64,000 bases of DNA, from positions 512,001,873-512,065,872 of the forward strand of contig NC_081415.1 in the NCBI RefSeq assembly GCF_030272615.1, written 5' to 3'. This DNA comes from Cryptomeria japonica (taxonomy: Eukaryota > Streptophyta > Pinopsida > Cupressales > Cupressaceae). Under the pieces are notes generated by a model. It saw only the letters and a list, made by a program, of their open reading frames with translations. It was not told where the DNA came from and did not search any database. Shown here piece by piece: positions 49,501 to 63,708 of the stretch (positions within the stretch are counted from its first letter, which is position 1; every line of letters starts with the position of its first letter). Both the position numbers and the translations under genes were made by a program.

Positions 49501-50861
49501 AGAATTCAACACGCTACGAGTTCTTGGTAGAACAGCTTTGGATCCCCGCTTATGATATCCCTGAATCTGAAATGATATGTCGCCTTGTTGGTTCCGAATC
49601 CCCATGGTATGGTGAGTTCTACACCTATCTCCACGATCACACCCTTCCTCCTAACCAATCAAATAACCAACGTAAAACCTTCATTCGCCAAACTGCTCGA
49701 TATACCATTATTGCCGAAACCCTATACCGACGCAGTCTTGATGGTACTCTCCTTCGGTTTCTGGAACAAGATGAGATAACAAAGGCTTTGGAAGAGGTAC
49801 ATGAAGGAATTTGCGGGACTCACTCAAGTGGTCCATCACTAGCCAAGAAGATCATGCGAGCTGGATACTATTGGCCATCTATGGAAAAGGATTCCTACTA
49901 CTTTGTTAGGAAATGCAAGAAATGTCAAGTTCACGGTGACCTGATACATGCACCAGCACAAGAACTGCAACCAATCACAACACCATGGCCTTTTTTTCAA
50001 TGGGGCCTTGACCTTGTGGGTAAGATTCATCCATCTTCATCCAATGGCCATAAATTCATTATTACCGCTACCGAATATTTCACAAAGTGGATCGAAGCTG
50101 TTCCACTTACCCAAGTCACCGGCAAGCAGATCGCCTCATTCATCCTCAACTACATCATCTGTCGGTATGGTGTGCCCATGTCCATCATCACAGATAATGG
50201 TCTTCCTTTCAAAAATCAGGATGTCCGTGAGCTTTGTGAGAAATTTCATATCCAACACCGCTTTTCCACTCCATATTACCCACAAGGCAATGGTCAGGCT
50301 GAAGCATCCAATAAAAACATATTGAGAATCCTAAAGAAGACAGTCAATGATGCCGGTCGTGATTGGCATGTTCAATTGAATCCAGTGCTATGGGCATATT
50401 GAACTAGCATTCGAACCCCTACAGGTGCAACTCCTTATTCATTAGTCTATGGTGCAGAAGCTATCTTACCTATTGAGGTTGAGATACCATCATTACGAGT
50501 TTCCTTGCATAATCTCATCAATGATGAAGCATACAGAGTCTCCCGTCTTCAGGACTTAGAGTTACTTGATGAGAAGCGACAAGCTGCATACAATCACCTC
50601 AAAGCCTATCAGCAGCGCATGAGTAGAAGCTACAATCACCGAGTTAGATCTCGTACATTTGAGGTAGGTGATCTTGTTCTTCGAGAGAATCCTTGCAACC
50701 AACCAAATAGAGAACATCAAGGCAAGTTTGAATCAAATTGGCTCGGCCCATATGTTGTCACTGCTGTATTCGGGTCCGGGGCATATCAGTTGGCTACATC
50801 AGAAGGAGAACCACTTGCAGATCCAATCAACAGCATGCACCTCAAACGGTTTTATACCTAA
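43557..50861 (+). pseudogene. Tat gag-pol polyprotein, one frame with four in-frame stops
   Basis: A single frame of 2435 codons from the ATG at 43557 (MAQTRSRSRQREIEIEEEED). Gag core: FETPKFEKYRGKGDPRDHVR near 44070, LPEQELVEIFISNL near 44415. Knuckle CX2HX4HX4C (CEFHQGRGHKTSNC) near 44940. Protease VLIDNGAGLNICT near 45600 and LLLGRPWIHA near 45825. G-patch 46329-46478. RT VGKPKGGIRICTDFRDLNKA near 47910-47970 and active site YVDD at 48237-48248. RNase H (FIVQLADKC to the LTGRLAKW block). Second RNase H FDGSYTRHGSGAG near 49122, NNIAEYEAL, YGDSQLVI, ADAMATIA. Integrase HHCC zinc finger 49800-49930, then DLVGKI, ITDNG and GQAEASNK with the D, D, E residues. C-terminal WLGPYVV near 50738. Stops: 45021, 46959, 49329 and 50400. 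The last two replace an expected Arg. No frameshift anywhere. Confidence 0.95.
46329..46478 (+). other. G-patch domain between protease and RT (Tat pol)
   Basis: The reading KGLLIMQRMGYDGQSALGYC, then GRHEPL and KGNTGLGFEKE follows the G-patch plan: a hydrophobic helix, then regularly spaced glycines. G-patches are nucleic-acid-binding and are also found after the protease of betaretroviruses. It lies in the same open frame as protease and RT, so it is part of the polyprotein. Confidence 0.6.
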
Positions 50862-53278
50862 GCTGTATAGAGCATCAGGCTCCCCTACATATCAGAAAAA
50901 TACCAAAAACATTCAGAAAATGTCCCGAAGAAAATACAAAAACATTCAAAAAAGTAAAGAAAAATCATGCATCCAAACGGTGAACAACCACTCCGGTGGC
51001 ACCTTGGGTAAGTGCGATGGTGAAAACCTGGCAAACAGGCGCCACTCGTAAAGGCAATGGCTCCAGTATCTTTCAGGCTCGTTGCGATCACATTCATGCA
51101 CACATACATCCATCCATCCCAACCATGGCTTGTTATTTGATCTGCAATTAAGAAAGTACTCCATGCGTCTAGCATCCCACCTTTTCATAGTCAGATCTAC
51201 AAACTGGGGGCAGTACCCTTACCCTAGTGATGGAAGTAGATTCTACATTGTCTGATATATCATTACGTTCTTCATTCAGGCAATCATCAGAAAATATCAA
51301 AAAAAAAAACATTCAAAAATGACTCTCAAAATACCAAAAACATTCAAAACTGTTTCACAAAATCCAAAAAACATCGGAAAACCCATCAAAAATCACACAA
51401 AAACATGGCAACACCTTGTACATATTTATCTGATCAGATACAAGATAAACATTGATACAGTACTCACACAATGACCATTTATCAATCGACCACACAATCC
51501 ACATCCAACAAATCAGAAACTATCTTTAAAAACAAGGATGCATCCTTCCTTATCCAAAACAAAGACAAGATGACATTTTCTTTGACAAGAAAATTCTGTT
51601 AGGCTATCAAATGCTTGGTTGATTCATGAGTAATTCATTTGTTTATCTATATCAGGATCTTTCAGCATTGTTTTGTATCATTTACGCATTATTTCCGATG
51701 AAGTTCTAGGGCATGTACTAATGGTGTCTACGTGGGAAGTTCACCAACCTACGTGATCTTATGCCAAATACAGTCATAGATCACTACGGCTTGCTGACTA
51801 CAGCGTATACCTTGACCATATGAGCATGAACCATTACCAAGGATCCATATTCTTTATTCTTTATGTATATACTATTTGTTTGCAGGTACAATGCTCATCC
51901 TTTTGTTCCTCTTCTTCCAAAATTGGATAAAGGTTTTATTTTCTTAGTACGGTATGAACTTGTCTCAGGATCTGATCAGCCTAAGATCAAGGAGGACGAT
52001 CCAAGTCGTGCATGAAAGGAGATAATCCTTGTCTGTTCCGCAAGCAATACTCTGGTTGACTTGATCCATTATATCAAGTTGCTTGTATTAACTTGCTATA
52101 TTAAAATCCATGAAAGAAATACTCAGGTCATCTTGAATCATTTTGTCAAGATGCTTGTATTCTCTTCCAACATTTTAAAGCTCAATGATGAAAATAGAGC
52201 ACTATGGATCGTCATTCCATCTCATCTGTATATACTGCATTCCATTGCATTCCAACCATCCATACATTCATAATAGCTGCATATCATGCATACATAGTCA
52301 TAATAATGCATACTCTATTTTCCTCTTCTTCCATAGGAATGAGTCATAGGTCCTCCATTTCTTCTAACATCGAACCCCCCCAACCCTCCCCATCTCAATA
52401 ATCAACATCACATATCCTTCATCATGTCCCAATCAACCTAATCAAGCCATGTTCATCACCATCCATCTCTAAATAGGAGGGATTGTGTTTCCTATCCTAA
52501 GTCATCCAATAAGTCAAGCTAGTTACTCTGTCTACACAGATACATCGACTCCCACACACCTAGACTATCAACAGATACTCTGATCAAGTATCTTTGGGTC
52601 TCAACAGGTAATCGATTATGGTAATCCTAGACTACATCAGGCATTTATCATAATGACCTAGTCTCAATGGGGCTGCCATGATTCCCCACAACCATCCATC
52701 ACACGCACACACTATCAATTGATCAACCAATCAAACACAATCCAACGGACAATTACATCAATTGTCTACGTCTCAACGAGTATTTTGCTTCATATACCTT
52801 GACTTCACCGGGCAATTACATCAATTGTCTAAGTCACATCAGGTCACTTTGATTCACTTACTCAGACTTTATCATGTCCAAGCGACCAACTGACATCAAC
52901 TGTCACGCTTTGACTTGACTGGGGCAATTAAACCGATTGCACCAGATTGTCCAAACAATTTTGATCAATTGTATAGCATCAATCCACACCCCACACTACA
53001 TCTGCTATGTATCTCTTGCATGACCTCAGGGTACTCGTTGGCTTGTTGTTTCTTCATATTCACTCCATTTTCTCCCATTCTTTCATCATTAGTTCTAATT
53101 TCTTCTATTCTACCTCCCCTCCACTTTGCATTCTTTTTCGAGAGATCGCTCGATTTTTCAAAAAAAATTGGCCCATCCCTCGAGGGGGCATACCACCCAT
53201 TAAATTTACATTTTATGGGGCATTTCTTCACACCTATTTTTCTTTCTTTGAAACGACGCGATAAACTGCACCGTCTCA
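50862..53278 (+). other. 3' non-coding region of the Tat element
   Basis: About 2.4 kb between the integrase end and the polypurine tract. It has repeated AAAACATTC-type A-rich segments at 50890-51400, a purine block CTGGGGGCAG at 51206-51215 that could be a secondary polypurine tract, and repeated ATTACATCAATTG motifs near 52750-52830. No coding frame was supported on either strand. Confidence 0.6.
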
Positions 53279-53290
53279 AAGAGGGGCAAA
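53279..53290 (+). other. Polypurine tract of the Tat element
   Basis: AAGAGGGGCAAA directly abuts the TG of the 3' LTR, the expected place and composition for the plus-strand primer. Confidence 0.8.
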
Positions 53291-55224
53291 TGTAGTCACA
53301 TAAATCTGTCCACTTAATTAAATGAATACTTAGTATTTATTTGATTATTTAACCATCAATTAATAATTAATTAAATTAATATTTAATTAATTCATCTTAA
53401 CGCTCTTCTCCTATTAATTAAATAAATTATTCAATTTATTTGATTTAATTCACTTAACCAAATTCATACCATTAATTAAATAAATAAATCATATTTGTTT
53501 AATTAAATCTTCTCTCACATTTAAATAAATTAATATTTATTTAAATCCCCCAAAATCCCACCTCTCACATTTAAATAAATTAATATTTATTTAAATCCCC
53601 CAAAATCCCACCTCTCACATTTAAATAAATAAATCATTTACTTAAATCACCTTTATCCTCCACCCACTTGTATTTTCCTACAAAAGCAAGTTGCACAATT
53701 ATTTTAAATAAATAATTTATTTAAATCACCTTTATCCTCCACACACTTGTAGTTTCCTACAAAAGCAAGTTGCACAACTATTTTAAATAAATTATTTATT
53801 TAAAATCCTATTTATCCTCACCCACTTGAAACCTTTAATGGTTTCCCTTAAAGTATTCAAACTTGATGGCTTTAAAGTCTTCAAACTTGATGGCTTCCTT
53901 CTATAGTCTTCTTAAGACTTTAATGGTTTTCCTTAAAGTCTTCAAGCCTTTAATGGTTCCCCTCAAAGTCTTCAAGCATTTTAATGCTTTATCTTCCTTT
54001 TTCTCATTTAAATAAATTAATATTTATTTGAATATTTATCCAAATACAACTTGCACACATTAATTGAAATAAATGAATTTTTATTTTAATAAAATCCTAT
54101 TTTCCCTCACCCACCAAATCCACTTGCAAAATCTAATCCCCTTCTAGATTCTTCTAACCCCTTCCTAATTAACTTAATCCATCCCCTAATTATTGTCACA
54201 TTCCTAAGCAAAATGGAGTCACTTCTCAAAGCCTAAAAGTCTTTGATAACCATTAAAGGCTTTCAACCTTCAACCACTAAATGTCTCAAAGTCTTGGATA
54301 ACCTTTGAAAGCTTCCAACCTTCAACCACTAAATGACTCAAAGTCTTTGATAACCATTGAAGGCTTTCAACCTTCAACCACTTAATCCCCAAAGTCTCCA
54401 ATAACCATTAATGGTTACCTCAAACCCTCCCACATGGTTAAAACATTTGTTTTGACTCAACCTCTACCCAACCCAAGGGTCTCATCAAGCCTTTAATGCT
54501 TTGACCATGATTATCTCTTAATCATTTGCACAAAGGTTTATCCTTGCATTAACTCCTAATCCAGTGGGTAATCCTAATTTAGGCTTGACCCTTACCTTCT
54601 AGATAACCATGAGGTCTCCTCAGGCATTTAATGCCTCCAACCTCTTCTCTCAACCCAATCTTATGTTGACACTTGTCACCATTTCATTGGTGCAAATTGT
54701 GCACATGGATCCCCAACTTTCAAGCTTGACCCTTGATTAAACCTTTCAATCCTGGCCATCCATTGCTCCATTTTTCCTATAAATAGAGCCCATTCCTTCA
54801 TAATCCAGATCCTGAAACTTGTGTGCATCTAAGCTATAGACATTTTAGAGAGCATTTTAGCATAAACAATCTAATCTTTTGTCTTTTGGTTAAAATATAT
54901 CATTTTAGCATTAGCATTAGCTTTTTATTTCACATTTAGAGCTATACTACAATCTCAATCCTCCATAAGCATCCATAGTGCAAAAAGCTGCTGAGAGCTA
55001 CACTATTTTGGGACTTGGAGAGGAGAGGAACAAGGGAGGAGCAACTATGAGCATCTTGATTAGCTATTTTATTCTATGTTTATATGCTTTCTATTTCATG
55101 CTTAATATCTCTCTTGATATGCCTATTTAGGATAATCTTTTGTTGCTAACACTAACGTTTGTTTCTTGTGCTCTTGTGTGTGTTGCCATCAAACAGATTT
55201 TCTAATCCTTTTTGCAGAGCATCA
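53291..55224 (+). repeat. 3' LTR of the Tat element (1934 bp)
   Basis: Same length as the 5' LTR. I noted about six single-base differences, for example g/c near 38938/53353, two within the 79-bp repeat, and g/a near 40723/55138. It ends ATCA, followed directly by GAATT. Confidence 0.97.
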
Positions 55225-55229
55225 GAATT
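55225..55229. repeat. Target-site duplication GAATT, right copy
   Basis: Identical to 38871-38875. Confidence 0.95.
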
Positions 55230-56406
55230 TAATAGAATACATAATTTTTGATACAGGAAACATTTATTTACCTACTATTACGCAATTTTTTGACATCAAT
55301 CATAATAATTTTTATTTTTTTTGACACAAAACTAAAATTGGATTTTTTTGTTAATGGAAAACATTTTTTTTATTTACATGTTCATCTGAACTAATTTCTT
55401 GTGAGAACTATGATTGTATTCAGTGATGTCCTCTTCTTGTCTTAAATTTTTTTATAAAGGTACAAATCGAAACCAAGTTCGAACTACTAGTTGTTTCATG
55501 ATTTCAGTAGATATATTTATGTTTTCTTCTAGAATCACACTACTTTTAATAGTGCTAGGTAGTTTATTGTCTCAATTGATTGCCCTAATTGTTTCATTAG
55601 TAAAAGTTGTCCACTCTTTTTTCTTTTTTTAAAACATTACAATGATTTCAATAAAAGTTTAATTGTTTAAATGGGTTGAGCAGACTTTGTAATTGTATTT
55701 TCTACTTCTATCTTGAAATAGTCAATCATAGATAGGGTGTGATGTTTTTCCTCATTATTCCCTACAAATTGACATCTTCAAATAAAGACATCAATTTTTC
55801 TGGTCAAGTTCCTATCCTATTTCTTTTGTTGAAAAGCCATATGTTCACTATTGAACCAGGCTGCTCTAACATCATATGTAACATATAATAATTAGTTTTA
55901 TTTTAAATAACCAAATATTTTTATTTAATTAAATAACTATCTAATTAAGAACTATAACGTAATTTAACAAAATTAAATTAAGATGTTTACCTAATACGAT
56001 TATTTATTTAAATTATATTTGATCTTGAATACATCTGATATATGTACCTCAAATAAAAAATGAAAATAACAAAAACATATAACAAATATGTTGATTACAA
56101 ATTATATCATTCAATTTAATTTAAAATAAAAATCCATAATAATTTCATTTATATAATTAAATTAAATTAAATTTATTACTTTAAAATTAATTTATTTCAT
56201 TATAGCTAATTTTATTGTTCATTTATTTTATTTAGTTAAGATTTATTTATTTTATTAAACTAAGTTTCAATTAATTAATTAATTTTTTTTTTTAATTGTA
56301 TTTGATTTAATTTATTTAGGTAAATGTAAATTAATTAAATTATTTAGCTATAATTTAATTTAATTCATTTAAATAGCTTCAATATGTTATTACAATAAGG
56401 AAAAAG
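55230..56406. other. No gene recognised
   Basis: AT-rich sequence. A weak broken minus-strand reading at about 55690-55880 (RAAWFNSEHMAFQQKK, then DYFKIEVEN) might belong to the locus on the left of the Tat insertion, but I cannot support it as a gene. Confidence 0.5.
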
Positions 56407-58083
56407 ATGGCTCTGCAAATCCTCGATAGTGCGAATTTTTGAAACAGAGACAACAAAGAGCATGATAGTGGGGTTCCATCGACATCTAGAAGGGCTCCCC
56501 CTCTGCAGGATCAACCATGGCAAGTGGTTCGAATCAGGAGAACCATTAAAGCGGAAAAAAGCAAGGCTAGGGCCACATTGGACATAGCCCATATTTGGGC
56601 AGTCCCCATTACCGTACAAATTCCCTCCTTCACTACCAAAGCAAACAGAGTGCCATTAGGTTCAAAGGCAAAACTAAAAAGGTCTCAACCTGAACCTCGA
56701 AGACTCCAGGCAGAGGGTTTAATAAAACCATCTAGATTCGGAGAACCCACACATCATACCAATATTAAAAACACTCATGTAATGCAAAAAACATGGAAGG
56801 AGCCGAAAATCCCTGTTACAAAACAGATATCCACAAATTCAAAAAACCCTAGGTCAGAGCCCATCCAAATCTCGGCCCCAAATGCCGCTACAGAGTTAAG
56901 AAATTACTGTGTTAAGCACGGATTATTTGCAAAATGGGAAGGCAGTGGGCAATCCTCATCAGAAATAGCGAACTAGTGGAGAGAAACGTTCCATGGCTAG
57001 GTAAGTATAATATCCTTAACCAATAATTTCATTTTCATTGAATGCGTTAAGGAATCATTAAAATCTAGATTGCTAGAGGGTGAACAAGTGTTTTACAAAG
57101 GAATGAATTTTAAATTTCTTGATTGGAAACCTAAATTTGACTCGAATAGACATGAATTTAGCATAGAGTCTAGATGGATAATCATTCATAGCCTACCTGT
57201 GGAACTGATGCATGTCAAGATTCTTATTGAAATTGGCAACAGTATAGGTAAATTCGTTGCCCTAGAAAAAAACTAGTTGGACAAATCTGACATTAAAATA
57301 CTAATAGATGTAGAAAGTAGCACCGATTATTTAAGAAATATATACATCAACATGATGGATGGGAATTATAACTTAATCCCCAAATGGTTTAATGGTGAGA
57401 TTGTGGAGGAGATATGTGGTTTAAACCCTAGTGTTACAAAAACCTAGAATAGAAATATAGGGAATCTGATGAAACCAACTAACAAGGTTAACATCCAATT
57501 CAACAATGACATTGATGGCTTTATCATTACGGATTCATAGATTGGGGATAAACAGGGGTCACCACCTAATACCCAGATTAGAAATAATACAACCAAATTT
57601 GCCAATAACAACGAGACCCCTGCAACGTCGGATGAGGGCAAAATCCAAAAAGAATTGGGAGATGCCATTGACAATCTAATGGGAAAATTTGCAGAAGAAA
57701 TCATAGGTGAAATGATTCAGGAAGCCAAGATAGCAAGAAATAACATCCCCTCAGAAGATTATGACCACATTTTAGATATGCCTTAGGAAATGGTTAATAT
57801 GAACGAACAAGAAGAAGTGGTTCTTGAGACTCAAAACATGGATAGCCCCTCTCCTGTGGTCAAAGGGATGAATGAATTAGAAGAAAGAAACTTCATAATC
57901 AAGGAATTAATTAACATACAGGAGGAGGAAAGAAACTGGGAATCAAATGTTAATCTCGAGGAAACACCGAACATGGGTATAATGCTGATAGAAGGAAACA
58001 AAGAGAACCCAGATTTTGGCAAACCCAGCAACAATAAGAGAGGTCGAAAGTATTTTTTAGACAAAATGAAATTGGATGGGTAG
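56407..58083 (+). pseudogene. LINE-B ORF1 (DUF4283-like)
   Basis: The ATG at 56407 (MALQILDSANF) opens frame 1, which is kept to 58083 with about half a dozen single stops, the first at 56440-56442. The N-terminus is basic and Pro/Lys-rich. The conserved core at about 57025-57330 reads IFIECVKESLKS, EGEQVFYKGMNFKFLDWKPK, SRWIIIHSLPVELMHVKILI and IGNSIGKFVALEKN, matching the DUF4283 domain common in ORF1 of plant L1-type LINEs, an RNA-binding fold. No CCHC knuckle is visible. The C-terminus is acidic (EEVVLETQ, NIQEEERNWESN) and ends in KMKLDG. ORF1 products coat LINE RNA; that role is inferred from the family. Confidence 0.82.
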
Positions 58084-61000
58084 GCAGAGGGGCAGACCAA
58101 AATAACAACCCTATTTTGCCTAGGAAAGAGCCCGCCAGCCCCTAGGCTGGTATAAAAATATTGACATGGAATGTAAGGGGCCTAGACGCCCCTAGTAAGT
58201 AGTGCTTGATTAAGCATAGCTTAAAAAGATCTGATATGGATATAGTCATGTTGCAAGAAACTAAATTAAACAAGGAAGATATGTCCAAATTCTGTAAGAA
58301 CCTCTACCAATGGTAGATAGAGGCAACAGAATCCATTGGGGCATCAAGTGGATTGGCATTATTATAGAAGAAAAACACAATAAATTATATAGGATATATC
58401 AAGATGCAACACTGGATGGCGGGAAAAATTAAAACACTTGATAGAGATTCAGAATTTATCATCATAAATATCTATGGCCCGATAACTACGGAGAAGAAAA
58501 AGTCAGTATGGCTAGAAATTGATCAATTCTTAACAAATCAAACAGCTCCACACTACATTATAGGTGGAGATTTCAACACCATTCTCCACCAATCAAAGAA
58601 ACGTGGAGGATCAAAAATCATAAGGCAACCTCAAAAAGATTTTATGGAATGGATAAATAATAATTACCTTTTAGAAATAAAAACTGACAAGGATTCACAC
58701 ACATGGAATAATAGGAGATCGGGTTTCTCTAACATCTCTGAAATATTGGATAGGTTCTTCTTCAAAGGGGACCTAACTTCTTTCCAAACCGAGATGAAAT
58801 CCTCTATTCTGCCATGGTCAGGAACCAATCACTTTCCAATAATGCTGGAACTGATGGGAGAACTGAAAACCTATGGGAGACCATTCAAGTTCAAACTCAT
58901 GTGGTTTAAGCATGAGGATTTTTTCCTTAACATACAAAAATGGTGGTCAGAAAGTAATTTTCAGGGTTCCAAAATGTTTTGTTTAACTTCAAAATTAAAA
59001 GAAATTAAACATAAATTACTAGATTGGAACAAGGAAAGATTTAAGAACATCTTCGAAGAAAAATTTCGAATCAAAAAAGAACTGGAGAATGTAAACATAG
59101 AAGTAATTTGACATGGGATGGATCAAGTCTTTTACGAAACAAAGAAAAGGCTCCTGGGTGAGTATGAGGAAACTCTAACCAAGGAAGAAATTTTTTGGAA
59201 ACAAAAATCCAGAGAAGTTTGGTTGAGTGATGGAGATAAAAATACTAAGTTTTTTCATAATAGTGTAAAGGTGAGGAGAGCCAAGAATAGAATCTCGCAA
59301 ATTACCAATGAGGAAAACTAGATCATCATAGATCAAAAGATGATTGCAAAGGATGCAACCCAATACTTTAGAAACTTGTTGAATAATTGGGAATACTCAG
59401 ATCTCACACACAATCGAGAGTTGATTAAAAACATTCTTAAAATACTATCAGAAGAGGATAATAAGATGCTTAATGCTAAAATCACCAAGGAAGAAGTTAA
59501 ACATGCTCTATTTCAATTTTCAAGGGACAAGGCTCCTGGACCAGATGGATACCCTACTGGCTTCTATCAAAAATGCTGGCATATTATAGGTGATGAAGTG
59601 TCAGATGCCTTAGAAGCTGCTAGAAATGCAAGCAATTTTTCGAAGGAGATAAACAACACATTCTTAGCACTTATACCTAAAAAAGAAAATCCCTCAAAAT
59701 GGGAAGAATTCAGACCCATATCCTTATGCAACATGAGATATAAATTAATAACTAAAATCATGGCTAATAGATTAAAAAATCTCCTACCAGTTATCATTTC
59801 TAAAGAACAAACAGAATTTGTTCCTAACAGATCAATCTTGGATGGGATAATTATTGTACAAGAGGCTATTCATTCCATACAAAATCAAAGACAACCAAAT
59901 ATGCTAATAAAACTTGATATCAAGAAAGCATATGATAAAGTAGATTGGTATTTCATATGTAGCTATATGAAAGCCTTCGGCTTTAATAGACAATGGATTA
60001 ATTGGGTATATAGATGTATTTCAAGTCCCAGTTACTTGGTCTTGATAAACGGAAAACCGGAAGGATATTTTGAAGCAACAAGGGGATTGAGATAGGGGGA
60101 TCCCCTCTCACCCTTCTTATTTATTATAATGTCCGAAGCCTTAGGAAGAGCCTTTAATGCCTCAAGATTAGGAGGTAGGCTGCAAGGTATTCAGATAACA
60201 ACAGGGGTAGAACCCTGAACACATCAATAATTTGCAAATGATACGATGATATTGGGAAAGGGAAAACTTAAAGAGGCTAAGGAAATAAAAAGAATCCTAA
60301 CCACATATGGGAAAGTGTCGGGAGAATTAGTAAATAACCAAAAATCAGCAATTTTTTGCTTTAATATGTCCACACAAGAGGAAAAGAAAATAGCTAGCTG
60401 GCTTGGGTATAGAATTGGACAATTACCATGCACATATTTGGAATACCAATAGATAAAGGAACAAGATCCAGCAAGCTTTGGGACCACCTCATTGAGCTCA
60501 TCAAGAAAAGACTCTCATCTTGGAAATGCCTTTGGTTGATAGGGGCAGGCAAAATAACATTGATAAAATTAGTCTTATCGGCATTACCCATTTACCTTCT
60601 ATCTTGCATTCCTATATCATTAGGAGTACATAAAAACATATCCTAGATTATCATAAATTTTTATTGGTAGGGAACAGAAGACAAAAACAAAATAAAACTG
60701 ATATCTTGGGATAAAATTTGCAGAGACAAATGCGATGGGGGCATGGGTATAAGGAACCTAATATGGTAGAACAAGGCCTTAGGGGCAAAATTAATCTAGA
60801 GGACATATGTCTCATCTAATGCCAAATGGGCTAGAATCCTAAGAAATAAGTATCTGGCAAACAACCATAAGGAGGCAATATTCAGGGAAAAACATTTGCA
60901 GAAGGGTTCAAGAATCTGGAATTTTATGAAAGATTGTTGCCCCATCATAACAAATCATCTGGCTTGGGACATTCACAATGGCAAATCGACATTGCTTTGG

Positions 61001-62380
61001 GAAGACTCCTGGGGGGATCAACCTCCAATAGATGTATTGATGGATACATCCAACATCAAGCATCAAATAAAGAACCTTTGGGGGAATTATGTAAAGGATT
61101 ATATAATTCCTAAACCAAAATCGACACTCGGCTGGAAATGGAAAAACATGCATCCATTTATGCCTGAAATCAAATTCCAAGAAGTGCAAAAGATACTTAA
61201 TCACCAGCTGATTTCATTTAGAGAAGGGGATGATATTTTAGTATGGGCAAAATCTAAAGACGGGCACTATAACTGCAGAGATGGCTTTAGGAGAATATAC
61301 AATAAGGCAAAAGTTAGCAAAGATCACATCCTAGTTGAACTGTGCTGGAATAAAATGTACCTTCCAAAGGCAGGATTTTTTGCCTGGGCAGCAATTCAAA
61401 GGAAAGTACTTACTGCCAATCAATTCAGACATAGGGGATATGAAGGACCATCAATCTATCTATTATGTAAGGAAGATGAGGAAACAAGTGATCATATTTT
61501 CATGACATGCAAATATACCCAGAAATGTTGGTACTAGTTAATGGCACAACTAGGATGGTCAGGAGCTATTAGCTCCTCCTTGATAAAATGGTGTTCATAC
61601 TGGCCAATTATCAATAAAAAAAGTCTGTTTCATAATTTATGGATCTGCAGCTCATCCATAGTAATATGGGAGATCTGGAAAGAAAGAAATAGAAGAATAT
61701 TTCAAGAAAAGGAAATGCAAGTAGAAAAACTCATAATTAAAATAGAAGTGGCTATAACTGAAACCTCCAATAATAGGAATATGAACAATCCACTACATGG
61801 AAAGTCATTCACAGAATGGGACAACTTTATTAGAAAGTAATGGAGTGGAATAAAAATCCCTCCTTTTACTAGGAAAACGGGAACAAACAAAGAAGAAATA
61901 AGGAAATCATGCAAGTGGCAACCTCCAAAGCACGGATGGTTCAAATTAATTTTTGATGGAGCATCCAGAGGAAACCCTGGTACTGCAGGGGCAGGATGTA
62001 TAATACATTCAGATAAAGGGAAGAGTATTGGATCTAAATCCATTCATTTAGGACAAACCACCAACAATACCACTGAATTCCTAAGCCTCATAGAAGTATT
62101 AAAGATGTGCAGAGAACTAAGGATAAGTAAATTAGAAATTGAAGGTGACTTACCATTTATAATCAATGCAATTAGGACTAAAGGAATGTCGAATTGGAAA
62201 GTCAAAGGTATGCTTGATAAAGCATTGGAATTACTCAATTATTTCACATATTTCACTATCAACCACACATACAGAGAGGAAAACTTGGTTGTTGATGCTC
62301 TAGCCAATTTAGGGGTAGATGGGATAACTAAGACAATGATTAATATATCAGACTCTACTGTTAAGGAACAAGTTGGATAA
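58065..62380 (+). pseudogene. LINE-B ORF2: endonuclease, RT, zf-RVT, RNase H
   Basis: It overlaps the ORF1 end. Endonuclease: IKILTWNVRGLDAPSK near 58152, LQETK near 58254, IYGP near 58470, GGDFNTILHQ near 58563, and SGTNHFPI near 58820 (catalytic SDH changed to TNH). RT: WLSDGDKNTKFFHN near 59220, DKAPGPDGYPTGFYQKCW near 59527, FRPISLCNMRYKLITKIMAN near 59710, IKLDIKKAYDKVDW near 59908, then a stop before GDPLSP near 60097, and FANDT near 60233 in place of the catalytic FADDT. The frame shifts once near 60440. zf-RVT: KAGFFAWAAIQRK near 61370, CKEDEETSDHIFMTC near 61468. RNase H: FDGASRGNPG near 61951, NNTTEF, EIEGDLPFI near 62140, NLVVDALANLG near 62283. The RNase H residues look intact, while endonuclease and RT each have a catalytic-site loss. 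Confidence 0.93.
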
Positions 62381-62478
62381 ATAAATTTTATATATCTATA
62401 CGCTTATAGACAAGGCATAGACAAAAATGTTCTACATATTTGCTCAGACTCAGTCAAACTATACACATACAGAGATAC
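62381..62478 (+). other. Start of LINE-B post-RNase H spacer
   Basis: Short non-coding stretch between the ORF2 stop and the TA microsatellite. Confidence 0.5.
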
Positions 62479-63122
<644 letters not shown>

Positions 63123-63708
63123 ATTTTCATAAACATTTGGGTATACATATACTGTTATATATTCGTTTATTCATATAAATGCATTTCGGTCTTAGACCCT
63201 TATAACCTAGCTCACTCTCTAGTAGAATTTATTACAGCTGAGCAATATAAAAGCATTGATCTAGACTGGCCGAATTTATGGAGATCGACATGGATGCTCT
63301 TCAAGAGGCTCAATCCTCTATACAGACTTAATATCATAATTAAGAATGAAGATTATGCATTAGTTTTGATGATATTGATATCCAAAATTAGTTTTGAAAC
63401 ATGTGAAGGATAGGACAGATATGACCTCCGAAGCATGTCGTCTCAAATGAATCAATTAATGATAAATTAAGCATGATCTCAATCTATGAAACATCTGTTA
63501 GTCATTAAAGGGGAATACGACATCAAGAGATTTTTAGATACGATCTAGATCTTCACAATTAACAAAGAGTTAACTTGGATTATCAATAACTGAAATGGCA
63601 CGAAAACACATGTTGCCATTTCGAATAATGATTATAACCTGATATTTAGTCTAGCTCATGTTTATATTAAAACTTAGACCCCATATCTCTCAGACTCAAA
63701 CTAGAAAA
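63123..63708 (+). other. Spacer upstream of LINE-B ORF3
   Basis: About 590 bases with no supported frame. It is less AT-rich than the microsatellite and probably acts as 5' flank or leader of ORF3. An upstream in-frame ATG at 63658 exists, but 63709 is preferred because it matches the MD-x-IT start of the LINE-A copy. Confidence 0.5.

Larger units (their letters stand above)
38876..55224 (+). mobile_element. Complete Tat-lineage Ty3/gypsy LTR retrotransposon (16.3 kb)
   Basis: Two 1934-bp LTRs, perfect 5-bp target duplications, a primer-binding site, a 2.7-kb leader, one gag-pol frame, a 2.4-kb 3' non-coding region and a polypurine tract. The domain order is Gag, protease, G-patch, RT, RNase H, second (archaeal-type) RNase H, integrase. 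A second RNase H before integrase is the known hallmark of the Tat (Ogre-type) lineage. A hand comparison of the LTRs finds about six differences in 1934 bases, so insertion is recent. The coding frame nevertheless has four stops, so the copy is not autonomous unless those codons are read through. Confidence 0.96.

Noticed and set aside
55414-55632. Plus-strand 72-codon hydrophobic frame
   Set aside because: Low complexity at the end, no family resemblance, AT-rich surroundings.
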